The notes: generated by a model from the letters alone, not told the origin. A DNA stretch of 64,000 nt from Streptomyces tendae (GCF_008632955.1 NZ_CP043959.1:372001-436000); one strand, 5' to 3'; numbered from the stretch's first letter, positions 48,343 through 57,727 are shown. A program made the numbers and translations.

Positions 48343-48508
48343 CCCGCTGCTCTCAGTTCTCGTGTGGTCCCGGGCCGGGCGGGCCCCCGTCCCCGCCCGG
48401 TCACGGCGCTTGCTCGACGCCCACCTCACGGGACGCACCGGCCGCACGACGGGTTCATCCCTTCATCGTCCGGCGGCACGCTGCCGGTTCCCGCGTGTGA
48501 GCCAGGTC

Positions 48509-49159
48509 TCAGCTGTCGGGTGCCGGTGTCGGCGCGGGGCCGGCCACCGGGCCGTACTCGTTGTGGGTGCGGTACTTCTCGACGAACCGGCCCGAGACCC
48601 AGCGGTACGTGATCACGATCTCGACGGACGGGTTCGACACCTGGTCGCCGCGGTCGTAGACCTGCTTGCTCACCACCAGGTCGCCGCGGTCGATCTCCGC
48701 GTAGACCGGCGGCTCCTCCGCGCTGAACACATTGACGTACGCGTCGCCCTGGTGCCGGTACACGTACGTCCCGATACCGACCGCGTCTCCGCAGGTCAGC
48801 ACGTTGACGACGACGTCGTCCAGGGCCTCGCCGGTGAGGTTGCCGTAGCTGACGTCCACCGGGTACTCGTCGGCGACGCAGGGCTTGAGCTCCCGCTTCA
48901 CCTCGTCGGAGACCGCCGGGTCCCGCTTGATCAGCCGTACGGCGTCGATCCGGTCGGGGGTCGGCGAGGGCGCCGTCGCGGGTGCCTTGGAGGCGGCGGG
49001 GCTGGTCGGCCCGTCCACGCGGGCCGGGCCCTCGTCCCGCGCGCCGGTGCCGCTCGCACCGCACCCGCTGAGGAACAGCACGCCGACGGCGAGCACGGCC
49101 GTCGCCGTACTCGCCGTCCTGGCGGTGGAACGGGTCCGTGCGGACCCGGCGCCGGTCAC
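48509..49159 (-). CDS. cseA: Lipoprotein CseA, negative modulator of the sigE system
   Basis: 216 aa with a lipoprotein signal: basic start, hydrophobic segment, lipobox LSGC with Cys33. A Pro/Ala/Thr linker is followed by a conserved domain (DEVKRELKPCVADEYPVDVSYGNLTG ... split motifs KPCVADEYP and GDAVGIGTYVYRH) containing two further Cys that may form a disulfide. In S. coelicolor CseA sits on the outer face of the membrane and its loss raises sigE expression. GTG 49159 overlaps the sigE stop (GTGA). Confidence 0.9.
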   Translation of the reverse strand: MTGAGSARTRSTARTASTATAVLAVGVLFLSGCGASGTGARDEGPARVDGPTSPAASKAPATAPSPTPDRIDAVRLIKRDPAVSDEVKRELKPCVADEYPVDVSYGNLTGEALDDVVVNVLTCGDAVGIGTYVYRHQGDAYVNVFSAEEPPVYAEIDRGDLVVSKQVYDRGDQVSNPSVEIVITYRWVSGRFVEKYRTHNEYGPVAGPAPTPAPDS

Positions 49160-49695
49160 GCCGCGCAACGCTCCCGCTCCTCACGCTCCAGCTCGCGTGC
49201 GTCCAGGTCGCGGGACTCCAGCTCCTCGCGGAGCCGGGCCAGCGCCCGGTGCAGCGTGCTCTTGACCGTTCCGGCCGACATGCCGAGTGCGGCGGCCGTC
49301 TCCTCGGTGGACATCTGCTCCCAGTGTCGCAGCACCACGACGCTGCGCTGTTTCGGGGCGAGGACCTTCAGCACGTCCATCAGCAGGGCGCGGTCGGCGT
49401 ACTGCTCGGTGGCGTCGTCCACGCAGGGCTCGGGGAGCTGCTCGGTGGGCACCTCCTCCAGCTTGCGCGCCCGCCACCACTCCGTCCGCGTGTTGATCAT
49501 GACCCGGCGCAGATAGGCGTCGGCCAGCCGCTTGTCCACGATGGTCTCCCAGCGGCCGTACGTACGCACCAGGGCCGTCTGCAGCAGGTCCTGCGCGTCG
49601 ACGGGGTCCGGGACCAGGCGCCGGGCGCTGCGCAGCAGCGCGTCCTGCCGGGTGCGGACGTACTCCTCGAACTCGAGCACCTCGCCCTGCGCCAT
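49156..49695 (-). CDS. sigE: ECF sigma factor SigE
   Basis: 179-aa extracytoplasmic-function sigma factor for cell-envelope stress. Region 2 (LLRSARRLVPDPVDAQDLLQTALVRTYGRWE) and region 4 (LAPKQRSVVVLRHWEQMSTEETAAALGMSAGTVKSTLHRAL) are very close to the known S. coelicolor protein. There is no adjacent anti-sigma gene: activity is governed by transcription through CseB/CseC. ATG 49695 is chosen because the protein begins MAQGEVLEFEEYV and GGAAGG lies upstream; the longer frame to 49785 would run into the promoter. Confidence 0.95.
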   Translation of the reverse strand: MAQGEVLEFEEYVRTRQDALLRSARRLVPDPVDAQDLLQTALVRTYGRWETIVDKRLADAYLRRVMINTRTEWWRARKLEEVPTEQLPEPCVDDATEQYADRALLMDVLKVLAPKQRSVVVLRHWEQMSTEETAAALGMSAGTVKSTLHRALARLREELESRDLDARELEREERERCAA

Positions 49696-49784
49696 GGTGT
49701 ACCGCCTTCCGCTCCCCGTTCCGGCAGGCCCGCTCGGGCCGGCCGTACCGCCTGTGATCCGTCTCGTCGTGCCCTTGTCGAGCA

Positions 49785-49808
49785 CGTGATCGAAGGTACG
49801 GAGGCGTT
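49785..49808 (-). promoter_or_regulatory. Candidate SigE-type promoter of the sigE operon
   Basis: On the minus strand AAC (49808-49806), 16 nt, TCACG (49789-49785), matching AAC-N16-TCNNA except for the last base. It would start transcription about 80 nt before the sigE ATG and imply autoregulation. Confidence 0.45.
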
Positions 49809-49978
49809 GTCACGGCACTGTGCGGAGCACCCTGCGGGCAGCCCTCGGCTGTCCGTCGGTTGTGTAACGGAGGGACGAACGGGACGAAGCGACGGACCGT
49901 TCGATGCGGGTATGCGGCGGTATCACCCGTCACGCGGGGTGTGACGGGTGCGGACCGTGTGACGGGAAGCGGCTCGGG

Positions 49979-50914
49979 TCAGCTCAGCGGCAACCGGTAC
50001 AGACCGCCGGGCATCGGCTCGACCAGACCGTCGGAGACCAGACCGTCCAGCGCGCGGGCGCGCTGCACCGGTTCGTGCCACACCCGGTCGAGCGCCGTCT
50101 GCGGCACCGGCCCGTGCGCCTCCCGCAGCACGGCCAGCAGCCGGCCACGGACCTGGCGGTCGGTGCCCGCGTACGTCTGGCCGCGGCGCGGCGGACCGTC
50201 GTGCGCGGGCTTGCCCGCCAGCCGCCAGGCGCACTGTGCGGCGATCGGGCAGCTGTGGCACGCCTCGTTCTTCGCCGTGCACACCAGCGCGCCGAGTTCC
50301 ATGGAGGCGGCGGCCCAGCGGGCGGCCGTCTCCGCGTCCTCGGGCAGCAGCGCGCGGGCGAGCCGGCGCTCGGCGGCCGTGGTGGCGTTCGGCGGGTACT
50401 GCGTGCCGGTGACCGCGCGGGCGAACACCCGGCGGACGTTGGTGTCCAGCACCGCGTGCCGCTGCCCGTACGCGAACGACGCCACGGCCGCGGCCGTGTA
50501 CTCGCCGATGCCGGGCAGCGCCAGCAGCTGGGCGTGGTCCGCCGGTACGTCGCCGCCGTGCCGTTCCGTTATGGCCACGGCGGCTCCGTGCAGCCGCAGC
50601 GCGCGGCGCGGGTAGCCGAGCCGGCCCCAGGCGCGGACGGCCTCGCCGGGCGCCTCGGCGGCGAGGTCGGCGGGGCGCGGCCACCGGGCCATCCACTGCT
50701 CGTAGACGGGCAGCACCCGGTTCACCGGGGTCTGCTGCAGCATGAACTCACTGACCATCACCCCCCAGGCGCCGGCCTCCGGGCGTCGCCACGGAAGGTC
50801 CCGGGCGTGCTCGTCGAACCAGTCGATGACGGGGGAGTGCAGCGGCTCACCGGGAGCATGCTCGGACGCGGAATCGGCGGCGGTGCCGTACGGGGGCTTC
50901 GTGGGAGCAGTCAT
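49979..50914 (-). CDS. mutY: A/G-specific adenine glycosylase
   Basis: Removes adenine mispaired with 8-oxoguanine. 311 aa: catalytic domain with SEFMLQQTPVNRVLPVYE near residue 48, helix-hairpin-helix LLALPGIGEYTAAAVASF near residue 127, catalytic Asp in LDTNVRRVFAR, and the 4Fe-4S ligands C-x6-C-x2-C-x5-C in the stretch CTAKNEACHSCPIAAQC. It lacks the full MutT-like C-terminal domain; a short winged-helix-like end (RGRLLAVLREAHGPVPQTALDRV) replaces it, as in other actinobacteria. Divergent from the kinase gene. ATG 50914. Confidence 0.95.
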   Translation of the reverse strand: MTAPTKPPYGTAADSASEHAPGEPLHSPVIDWFDEHARDLPWRRPEAGAWGVMVSEFMLQQTPVNRVLPVYEQWMARWPRPADLAAEAPGEAVRAWGRLGYPRRALRLHGAAVAITERHGGDVPADHAQLLALPGIGEYTAAAVASFAYGQRHAVLDTNVRRVFARAVTGTQYPPNATTAAERRLARALLPEDAETAARWAAASMELGALVCTAKNEACHSCPIAAQCAWRLAGKPAHDGPPRRGQTYAGTDRQVRGRLLAVLREAHGPVPQTALDRVWHEPVQRARALDGLVSDGLVEPMPGGLYRLPLS

Positions 50915-51032
50915 GACCTGTCCGATCCTGCCACGCCGGGCCCCGTCGACGGCCGAGCGCCACGGGGAAGGACCTCCCGGAAGGTGACACGGGACCTGAC
51001 GATCGGCAGGGGCGGCGCCCGGCGTCCGCTTG

Positions 51033-51038
51033 TAGCGT
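51033..51038 (+). promoter_or_regulatory. -10 box of a probable leaderless promoter (second kinase gene)
   Basis: TAGCGT followed by 7 nt and the ATG at 51046. Confidence 0.6.
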
Positions 51039-51045
51039 CGGGCGC

Positions 51046-52620
51046 ATGGACCGTGCCCGCACCGTCGTCGTCGCCGGCCGCTGTCTGCTCTGGGCGGCGC
51101 TCGCGCTGCCCGCGTTCGGTGCCGGCCGGCTCGGACTGAACGAGCCGCGTCCCCTCGGACAGCAGCTGGCCGGGGCGGGAGTGCTCGCCGTCGCCACCGC
51201 ACTGGCCGGGCGCCGCCCGCTCACCGCCTTCGCCCTCACGGCCGCCCTGTGCCTCGCCGCCGCCCCCGCCCTGTTCAGCCTCTCCTACGGCCCCGCGCTC
51301 GCCGTGTTCGCCCTGCTGCTCGGGCTGCGGGAGGGCCGCACCGGCCCCGCCGCCCTCTGTTTCCTCGCCGTCGGTGGCGCCGGGACCGTGAGGATCGCAC
51401 TCGGCGGTGCCGATCCGGTCCCGGAGTGGCTGGTCATGACCGGCACCCTGCTTTTCGCCTGCGTCCTGCCCTGGCTCGGCGGCCGCTACTGGCGGCAGAG
51501 CCGTGAGCTCACCGCCGCGGGCTGGCTGCGGGCGGCCCGGCTGGAGGAGGAGCAGCGCCTCGCCGAGGAGCGCGCGCGGCTGCGCGAGCGGGCCAGGATC
51601 GCCCAGGACATGCACGACTCCCTCGGGCACGAGCTGAGCCTGCTCGCGCTGCGGGCGGGCGTGCTCCAGGTGGCGCCCGACCTGCCGGAGCGGCACCGGG
51701 CCGCGGCGGCCGACCTGCGTGCGGCGGCCGCGGACGCCACGGACCGGCTGCACCGCGTCATCGGCGTGCTGCGGGAGGAGGACGACGCACCGCTCCCGCT
51801 CGCCCCGGCCGGGGAGACCGTCGAGCAACTCGTAGCCCGCGCCGCCGACTCCGGGCTGCCGGTCCGCTGGGGGACCGGCGCTCGGACCGGGACCGTGGCA
51901 CCGGGCGGGGTCGCCGAACGGCTGCTGCACCGGGTCGCCCGTGAGGCGCTCACCAACGCGGCACGGCACGCCCCCGGCGCACCGGTCGTCGTGGAGGTCA
52001 CCGGCGACGCCACCTCGGGAGTGACCGTCACCGTCACCAACCGGCGCGCGGCGGACGGGAGTCGTCCGGCGTGCTCCGGGGGCGGCAGCGGGCTGCGGGC
52101 ACTGCGTGCCGCCGTCACCGCCGTCGGCGGGACCTTCGAGGCGGGGCCGCACGGTGAGGGGTACCGGGTCAGTGCCCACGTCCCCGCCCTCATCCCGGCG
52201 GCCGTCGTCCCGGCGCCTCCGCCTTCCGCCCCCTACACCCGCGCCCGCCGCCGGGTCGTCACCGCGCTCGGCGTCGCGGCGGGCACGGGGGCCGTCCTGG
52301 TCGCGGCGTCGGTCGGCTGGTACGCGTACACCGAGACGCACGCGGTGCTGGAACCCGCGGCCTACGCCGGACTTCGCCCGGGCGCGCTCCTCGCCGACCT
52401 CGACCTGCCCGACCGGCACGTCCAGGACCCGCCGACGGACCGCGCCCCGGCTCCGCCCGACCGCACGGACTGCCGCTACTACCGCGCGAGCGGCGAACTG
52501 TTCGTCTCCGTCGACCACTACCGCCTCTGCTTCGACGACCGGGGGCGCCTGGCCGCCAAGGACGTCGTACCGCGCGTGGGCGGACAACAGAAGTCACGGC
52601 GTGAGGAGTTCGTACGGTGA
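51046..52620 (+). CDS. Sensor histidine kinase with additional C-terminal membrane-anchored domain
   Basis: 524 aa, about 120 longer than usual. Residues 1-150 hold several membrane spans, then a coiled linker, HisKA_3 box RARIAQDMHDSLGHELSLL with His190, an ATPase N box REALTNAARHAPG near residue 304 and G box GGGSGLRALRAAV near 345. After the ATPase domain a Pro-rich stretch leads to an extra membrane span (about 403-425) and a roughly 95-residue external domain with Cys476 and Cys495 (TDCRYYRASGELFVSVDHYRLC), which could form a disulfide. The gene stop overlaps the start of the response regulator (GTGA). Confidence 0.88.
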   Translation: MDRARTVVVAGRCLLWAALALPAFGAGRLGLNEPRPLGQQLAGAGVLAVATALAGRRPLTAFALTAALCLAAAPALFSLSYGPALAVFALLLGLREGRTGPAALCFLAVGGAGTVRIALGGADPVPEWLVMTGTLLFACVLPWLGGRYWRQSRELTAAGWLRAARLEEEQRLAEERARLRERARIAQDMHDSLGHELSLLALRAGVLQVAPDLPERHRAAAADLRAAAADATDRLHRVIGVLREEDDAPLPLAPAGETVEQLVARAADSGLPVRWGTGARTGTVAPGGVAERLLHRVAREALTNAARHAPGAPVVVEVTGDATSGVTVTVTNRRAADGSRPACSGGGSGLRALRAAVTAVGGTFEAGPHGEGYRVSAHVPALIPAAVVPAPPPSAPYTRARRRVVTALGVAAGTGAVLVAASVGWYAYTETHAVLEPAAYAGLRPGALLADLDLPDRHVQDPPTDRAPAPPDRTDCRYYRASGELFVSVDHYRLCFDDRGRLAAKDVVPRVGGQQKSRREEFVR

Positions 52621-53282
52621 TCCGCGTCCTGCTGGCCGACGACGAGGCGATGGTGCGGGCCGGGGTGCGCGCCATCCTGGACAGCGGCGGGGAGGCGGAG
52701 GTCGTCGCCGAGGCCGGCGACGGGCACCAGGCCGTCGAACTCGCCCGCGCGCACCGTCCGGACGTGGCGCTGCTCGACGTCCGCATGCCCCGCCTGGACG
52801 GGCTTTCGGCGGCCGAGGAGATCGTCCGCACCGTGCCGGGCACGGCCGTCGCCGTCCTGACGACGTTCTCCGAACGGGCCTACGTGGCCCGGGCGTTGGC
52901 CGGCGGCGCCACCGGCTTCCTGCTCAAGACCGGCGACCCCTACGAACTCCTCGCCGGTGTAAGGGCGGTGGCGGGCGGCGCGGCCTTCCTGTCGCCCAAG
53001 GTGGCCCGGTACGTCATCGAGGGCCTCGGCGGCACCGACGGTGGCGGGCGGCTGGCCCGCGAGGCCGACGCACGGGCCCGCGCGGCACTGCTCAGCCCGC
53101 GCGAGCGCGAGGTGCTCGCCCTGGTCGGGGCGGGGCTGTCCAACCCGGAGATCGCCGCCCGGCTGCACCTCGTCGAGGGCACGGTGAAGGCGTACGTCAG
53201 CGCGGTCCTGGACCGGCTCGGCGTGCGCAATCGCGTACAGGCGGCGATCGTCGCGTACGAGGCGGGCCTGGTGGGGAGTTGA
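52617..53282 (+). CDS. NarL/FixJ-family response regulator
   Basis: 221 aa: receiver domain with Asp54 (VALLDVRMPRLDG) and Lys in GFLLKTGDPYELL, LuxR-type helix-turn-helix from residue 158 (LSPREREVLALVGAGLSNPEIAARLHL, then VKAYVSAVLDRLGV). Translationally coupled to its kinase by a 4-bp overlap. Targets unknown. Confidence 0.94.
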   Translation: MIRVLLADDEAMVRAGVRAILDSGGEAEVVAEAGDGHQAVELARAHRPDVALLDVRMPRLDGLSAAEEIVRTVPGTAVAVLTTFSERAYVARALAGGATGFLLKTGDPYELLAGVRAVAGGAAFLSPKVARYVIEGLGGTDGGGRLAREADARARAALLSPREREVLALVGAGLSNPEIAARLHLVEGTVKAYVSAVLDRLGVRNRVQAAIVAYEAGLVGS

Positions 53283-53310
53283 GCCCGTCCATGGGCGCCG
53301 CTCGCCTCGT

Positions 53311-53964
53311 TCAGTGACGGCGGTGCGTGGCGTACGGCGTGGGGGCGGTCGCCCCGGAGCGCGGGCCCGGCCCGGTGAGCCAGCGCGCGGCGGGCGCCGT
53401 CGAGCCGCGCATCGCCGCGGCCAGCCGGAGCGCCGGACCCGTGGCCGGACCCACGACGGCGAGGGACACCAGGGTGCCGAGCAGCAGTCCCGCGGCCACG
53501 TCGTGCGGGTAGTGCACGCCGACGAACACCCGTGAGAACGCGACGAGTAGAGCCAGCGGCGCCGTCAGCCAGGCCAGCGCGCGGCGCACCAGGACCAGCG
53601 TGACGGCCGACGCGCCGGCGATGGTGGCGTGATTGCTGGGGAACGACCAGTCGCCGTGCGGCGGACACTCCGCGAGGGGAGGAGCGGCACCGGTCACGGC
53701 GCGGCACGGACGCTCCTCCGTCACACCGGACTTGAGGAGTTCGCTGCACACGTACGCCACAGCCGTGGCCAGGGGTGCAAGGACCGCGATCGCGAACGCC
53801 CGGGTGTCCGCGTGCCGTGCCCGCCACCAGCCGGCCACGAACAGGGCGACGAACACGAGCAGTCCGGCCTCCGTCCCGATCTCGGCCGTGTGCCGCAGCC
53901 ACGCCGGGGCGTCGTACGCGTGGTCGGTGATGTCGCGGTAGAGCCCGCTGTCCACGAAGTCCAT
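53311..53964 (-). CDS. PAP2-family phosphatase (membrane)
   Basis: 217-aa membrane enzyme related to undecaprenyl-diphosphate/phosphatidic-acid phosphatases. The three active-site motifs are present: a K-x6-RP region (KSGVTEERPCR near residue 98), PSNHA near residue 123 and SRVFVGVHYPHDVAAG near residue 160. Five to six membrane spans; an Arg-rich C-terminal tail. Start: ATG 53964 with TACGGT 8 nt upstream; GTG 53970 is possible. Confidence 0.9.
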   Translation of the reverse strand: MDFVDSGLYRDITDHAYDAPAWLRHTAEIGTEAGLLVFVALFVAGWWRARHADTRAFAIAVLAPLATAVAYVCSELLKSGVTEERPCRAVTGAAPPLAECPPHGDWSFPSNHATIAGASAVTLVLVRRALAWLTAPLALLVAFSRVFVGVHYPHDVAAGLLLGTLVSLAVVGPATGPALRLAAAMRGSTAPAARWLTGPGPRSGATAPTPYATHRRH

Positions 53965-53972
53965 GGTCACCG

Positions 53973-53978
53973 ACCGTA
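53973..53978 (-). promoter_or_regulatory. -10 box, possible leaderless promoter (PAP2 gene)
   Basis: TACGGT on the minus strand, 8 nt before ATG 53964 and 2 nt before GTG 53970. Confidence 0.45.
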
Positions 53979-54126
53979 GGTGAACGGGCGGAACGGTCAC
54001 ACCCCGCGATCGTCGGGTGTCGCACCTGACGAAAGACAGGGGTGTGCGGCCGGTTACCGGGATGATGATCCGGAAAAGTTGTGTGCCTGAGCGGCGGGTG
54101 GGACAAGCGAACGCTCGGATCTCTCG

Positions 54127-54132
54127 TACAGT
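54127..54132 (+). promoter_or_regulatory. -10 box of a probable leaderless promoter (secreted-protein gene)
   Basis: TACAGT followed by 7 nt and the GTG at 54140. Confidence 0.58.
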
Positions 54133-54139
54133 TTGCGCC

Positions 54140-55009
54140 GTGGGATCTCTGCGCAATCCGGTCGGGCCGCTTCCCTCCTCCATCTACTGGCGTCGGAGGG
54201 CCGTACTGCTGTCCGTGCTCGCCGTGTTGGCGTTGTTGATCACCTGGGTCGTGGTCTCCGGCGGTGGCGGCGGCAACAACCGGGACAACGGCGCCAACGG
54301 CAAGAATCCCGTGCCCTCCATCACCCCCGGACCCTCCGGCTCGGGTCCCGCGATCAGCCAGGCACCGGGCGGACGCGACGAGACGGGTGACGGCGGGTCG
54401 GAGGGGTCCGGCGGATCGGGCGGGTCCGGTGGATCCTCGGACGGCTCGAACGGCTCGAACGGCGACGGCGATCCCGCGGACTCCGCGGGCGCGGGCGGTG
54501 CGGACGGATCGGGCGGTGGCGGCAGCGCGGGCGGCGGATCCGAGGGCGGTACGTCCGCCGGGGTCGGCTCGGGCGACGCGCTTCCGGCGGGCTCCGGGTC
54601 GGGGCTCCCCAACTGCGCTGCGAACGCGGTCCGGTTCAGCCTGCGCAGCGAGGAGAACACGTACGGTCCCGGGCAGACGCCCACCTTCCTGCTCACCGCG
54701 CGGAACACGTCCGGCGCCGACTGCAAGATCGACCTCGGGCCCGAGCACACGGTGGTGACCGTCTCCCAGGCCACGGGTGACGACGTGTTCTGGGCGTCGG
54801 ACGACTGCCCCAAGGGCGCGCGCAGCCTGGTGTTCCGGGTGCCGGCCGGGGACAGCATCACGTACACCGTGAAGTGGGACCGCAAGCGGAGTGCGGCGCA
54901 GTGCGCCACGCCCAAGGGTGGGGCGGCACAGCCGGGGACGTATCTGGTGGAGGCGAAGGCGCCGGGGTACGAGAAGGTGCGGACGTCGTTCGTGCTGAAG
55001 GCCGACTAG
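54140..55009 (+). CDS. Membrane-anchored extracellular protein with Gly/Ser-rich linker
   Basis: 289 aa, unknown function. A cytoplasmic start with YWRRR, a single membrane span at about residues 22-40, then about 110 residues made almost entirely of Gly, Ser, Asp and Asn (GSGGSGGSGGSSDGSNGS type), and a C-terminal domain of about 130 residues (CAANAVRFSLRSEENTYG, TFLLTARNTSG, GDDVFWASDDCP) with four Cys, probably two disulfides, and alternating strands resembling an immunoglobulin-like fold. Suggests a wall-exposed domain on a flexible tether. Confidence 0.75.
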   Translation: MGSLRNPVGPLPSSIYWRRRAVLLSVLAVLALLITWVVVSGGGGGNNRDNGANGKNPVPSITPGPSGSGPAISQAPGGRDETGDGGSEGSGGSGGSGGSSDGSNGSNGDGDPADSAGAGGADGSGGGGSAGGGSEGGTSAGVGSGDALPAGSGSGLPNCAANAVRFSLRSEENTYGPGQTPTFLLTARNTSGADCKIDLGPEHTVVTVSQATGDDVFWASDDCPKGARSLVFRVPAGDSITYTVKWDRKRSAAQCATPKGGAAQPGTYLVEAKAPGYEKVRTSFVLKAD

Positions 55010-55114
55010 GCCGACCAGGCCGACCAGGCCGTCAGGTCCGGCGTGACCCGACGGTCGGTGGAGGCCGGGCGCGCGGTCCCCCGCGCCCCTTACCGGCCCC
55101 GTCGGCCGTGACCG
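55006..55114. repeat. Tandem AGGCCGACC repeat and a degenerate 21-bp intergenic repeat
   Basis: Three 9-bp units (AGGCCGACC) follow the stop at 55009 up to about 55036, then a degenerate inverted copy of the repeat found at 8246 lies at 55069-55089. The region separates convergent genes. Confidence 0.55.
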
Positions 55115-56239
55115 TCAGACGTAGCGTTCGAGGATGCTGCTCTCCGCCAGGCGGGAGAGGCCCTCGCGGACGCTGCGGGCGCGGGCCTCGCCGACGCCGT
55201 CCACCGTCTGCAGGTCGTCCACGCTCGCGGCCAGCAGCTTCTGCAGACCGCCGAAGTGCTCCACCAGCCGGTCGATGATCGCGCCCGGCAGCCGCGGCAC
55301 CTTGGCCAGCAGCCGGAAGCCGCGCGGCGACACCGCAGAGTCCAGCGTCTCCGGGGAGCCGGTGTAACCGAGCGCCCGCGCCACCGTCGACAGCTCGAGG
55401 AGCTCCGCGTGGGTGAGCACGTTCAGCTCGTGCAGCGCCTCGTCGACCGTGCGGGAGCGCTTGGCGGTCGGCTCGGGGACGTAGTCCCGTACGACCAGTT
55501 CACGCTCCGGCTCCACACCCGCGATCAACTCGTCGAGCTGGAGCGCGAGAAGACGGCCGTCGGTGCCCAGTTCGACCACGTATTCGGCGATTTCGGTGGC
55601 GATGCGGCGCACCATCTCCAGCCGCTGTGCGACCGCCGAGACGTCCCGGACCGTCACCAGGTCCTCGATCTCCAGCGCGGACAGCGTGCCCGCGACCTCG
55701 TCGAGGCGGAGCTTGTAGCGCTCCAGGGTGGCGAGCGCCTGATTGGCGCGGGACAGGATCGCCGCCGAGTCCTCCAGGACACGGCGCTGACCGTCGACGT
55801 AGAGCGCGATCAGGCGCATCGACTGGGAGACGGAGACGACCGGGAAGCCGACCTGCTTGCTGACGCGGTCGGCGGTGCGGTGCCGGGTGCCGGTCTCCTC
55901 CGTGGGGATCGTCGGGTCCGGCACCAGCTGTACGCCCGCCCGCAGGATCTTGGACAGGTCGGACGACAGCACGATGCCGCCGTCCAGCTTGCACAGCTCA
56001 CGCAGCCGGGTCGCGGTGAACTCCACGTCCAGCACGAAGCCGCCGCTGCACAGCGCCTCGACGGTCCTGTCGGAGCCGAGCACGATGAGACCGCCGGTGT
56101 TGCCGCGGAGCACGCGCTCCAGGCCGTCACGCAGGGCGGTACCGGGTGCCACGGCGCTCAGCGAGGCGCGCATCAGGCCATCGGAACCGGCACTCCCACC
56201 GGACTTTCCGGGAGCTGCTGCCCGGTCGTTGGCTGCCAC
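55115..56239 (-). CDS. disA: Diadenylate cyclase DisA
   Basis: Makes c-di-AMP from two ATP and scans DNA for damage. 374 aa from GTG 56239, which has GGAGGAG at ideal spacing. The N-terminal DAC domain contains Asp86 in [10 protein letters not shown] (the canonical motif is DGA; here DGG) and the phosphate-binding GTRHRTADR motif near residue 120. A helical spine follows and the C-terminal helix-hairpin-helix domain ([19 protein letters not shown]) binds branched DNA. RadA, encoded 69 bp upstream in the same direction, inhibits DisA in other bacteria. Confidence 0.95.
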   Translation of the reverse strand: MAANDRAAAPGKSGGSAGSDGLMRASLSAVAPGTALRDGLERVLRGNTGGLIVLGSDRTVEALCSGGFVLDVEFTATRLRELCKLDGGIVLSSDLSKILRAGVQLVPDPTIPTEETGTRHRTADRVSKQVGFPVVSVSQSMRLIALYVDGQRRVLEDSAAILSRANQALATLERYKLRLDEVAGTLSALEIEDLVTVRDVSAVAQRLEMVRRIATEIAEYVVELGTDGRLLALQLDELIAGVEPERELVVRDYVPEPTAKRSRTVDEALHELNVLTHAELLELSTVARALGYTGSPETLDSAVSPRGFRLLAKVPRLPGAIIDRLVEHFGGLQKLLAASVDDLQTVDGVGEARARSVREGLSRLAESSILERYV

Positions 56240-56308
56240 TGCACTCCTCCGGTCGCAGGTTCTGGGCGCCCCCGCGCTTCGTACGGACGGGCGAGACCTG
56301 GGCAAAGT

Positions 56309-57721
56309 CTACCGGCGGTCCTCCGACTCCCGTGGGGCCTCTCGCCGACGGGAGCGGGGAAGGACCCGCAGCGCGTCCCCTATGTCCGCCACTTCCAGGA
56401 CCTTCATGCCCGCCGGGACCTTGCCCGGGTCGCCCGGCACCAGGGCGTGCGTGAAGCCCAGGCGGTGCGCCTCGGCGAGCCTGCGCTGAACTCCCGTGAC
56501 CCGTCTCACTTCGCCCGCGAGCCCGACCTCGCCGATCGCCACCAGGTTCTTCGGCAGCGGGGTGTCGCTCGCCGCCGAGGCCAGCGCGAGCGCCACGGCC
56601 AGGTCCGCGGCCGGCTCCGACAGCTTCACCCCGCCCACCGTCGCGGAGTAGATGTCCCTTTTGCCCAAGGCGCTGATGCGCCCGCGCTGTTCCAGCACCG
56701 CCAGCATCATCGACACCCGGGAGGTCTCCAGGCCGGAGGTGGTGCGGCGGGGGGAGGGGATCTGCGAGTCCACGGTGAGCGCCTGGACCTCGGCGACCAG
56801 GGGGCGGCGGCCCTCCAGGGTGACGGTCAGACAGGTGCCCGGGACCGGTTCCGCCCGACGTGTCAGGAAAAGTCCGCTCGGGTCCGCGAGGCCCGTGATG
56901 CCCTCGTCGTGCAGTTCGAAGCAGCCGACCTCGTCGGTCGTGCCGTAGCGGTTCTTGACGCCGCGGACGAGGCGCAGGCGCGCGTGCCGGTCGCCCTCGA
57001 AGTGCAGGACGACGTCCACCAGGTGCTCCAGCAGGCGCGGGCCGGCGATCGCGCCGTCCTTGGTGACGTGGCCCACGAGCAGGGTGGACATCCCGCGCTC
57101 CTTGGACGCCCGGATGAGGGCGCCCGCGACCTCGCGTACCTGCGCCATGCCGCCCGGGGCGCCGTCGATCTCCGGGGACGCCACCGTCTGCACCGAGTCC
57201 AGGATCAGCAGCGACGGCTTCACCGCGTCCAAGTGGCCGAGCACGGCGGCCAGATCGGTCTCGGCGGCGAGGTACAGGTGGTCGTCGATCGCGTGGATGC
57301 GGTCGGCGCGCAGCCGCACCTGGCTCGCCGACTCCTCACCCGTGACGTACAGGGTGCGGTGCTCGTCGCTCGCCGACTTGGCGGCGACGTCCAGCAGCAG
57401 CGTCGACTTGCCGACGCCCGGCTCACCGGCCACCAGCACCACGGCGCCGGGGACCAGACCGCCGCCCAGCACCCGGTCCAGCTCGGGCACGCCGGTGGAG
57501 CGGGCGGTGGCCTGACGGCCGTCGACCTGGCCGATGGGCAGCGCGGACGTGGTGACCCGGCCCGGCGCGGTCATCCGGACTGCGGGCGCCGACCCGTACT
57601 CCTCGACCGTCCCCCAGGCCTGGCACTCGGGGCAGCGGCCGAGCCACTTGGCCGTCTGCCACCCGCACTCGGTGCAGCGGTAGGACGGACGGTCCTTGGA
57701 GGTCTTGGTACGGGCAGCCAT
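56309..57721 (-). CDS. radA: DNA repair protein RadA (Sms)
   Basis: RecA-like branch-migration ATPase. 470 aa: N-terminal zinc finger CTECG...CPEC (about residues 16-33), Walker A GEPGVGKST near residue 99, the RadA-specific VKNRYGTTDEV (KNRFG variant) near residue 258, and a C-terminal Lon-like domain (GGVKLSEPAADLAVALALASA...GEVGLAGEVRRV). ATG 57721 is chosen since the finger follows at once and TACCTT lies 6 nt upstream; the frame is open much further but that part is antisense to the next gene. Confidence 0.96.
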   Translation of the reverse strand: MAARTKTSKDRPSYRCTECGWQTAKWLGRCPECQAWGTVEEYGSAPAVRMTAPGRVTTSALPIGQVDGRQATARSTGVPELDRVLGGGLVPGAVVLVAGEPGVGKSTLLLDVAAKSASDEHRTLYVTGEESASQVRLRADRIHAIDDHLYLAAETDLAAVLGHLDAVKPSLLILDSVQTVASPEIDGAPGGMAQVREVAGALIRASKERGMSTLLVGHVTKDGAIAGPRLLEHLVDVVLHFEGDRHARLRLVRGVKNRYGTTDEVGCFELHDEGITGLADPSGLFLTRRAEPVPGTCLTVTLEGRRPLVAEVQALTVDSQIPSPRRTTSGLETSRVSMMLAVLEQRGRISALGKRDIYSATVGGVKLSEPAADLAVALALASAASDTPLPKNLVAIGEVGLAGEVRRVTGVQRRLAEAHRLGFTHALVPGDPGKVPAGMKVLEVADIGDALRVLPRSRRREAPRESEDRR

Positions 57722-57727
57722 GCGCCC

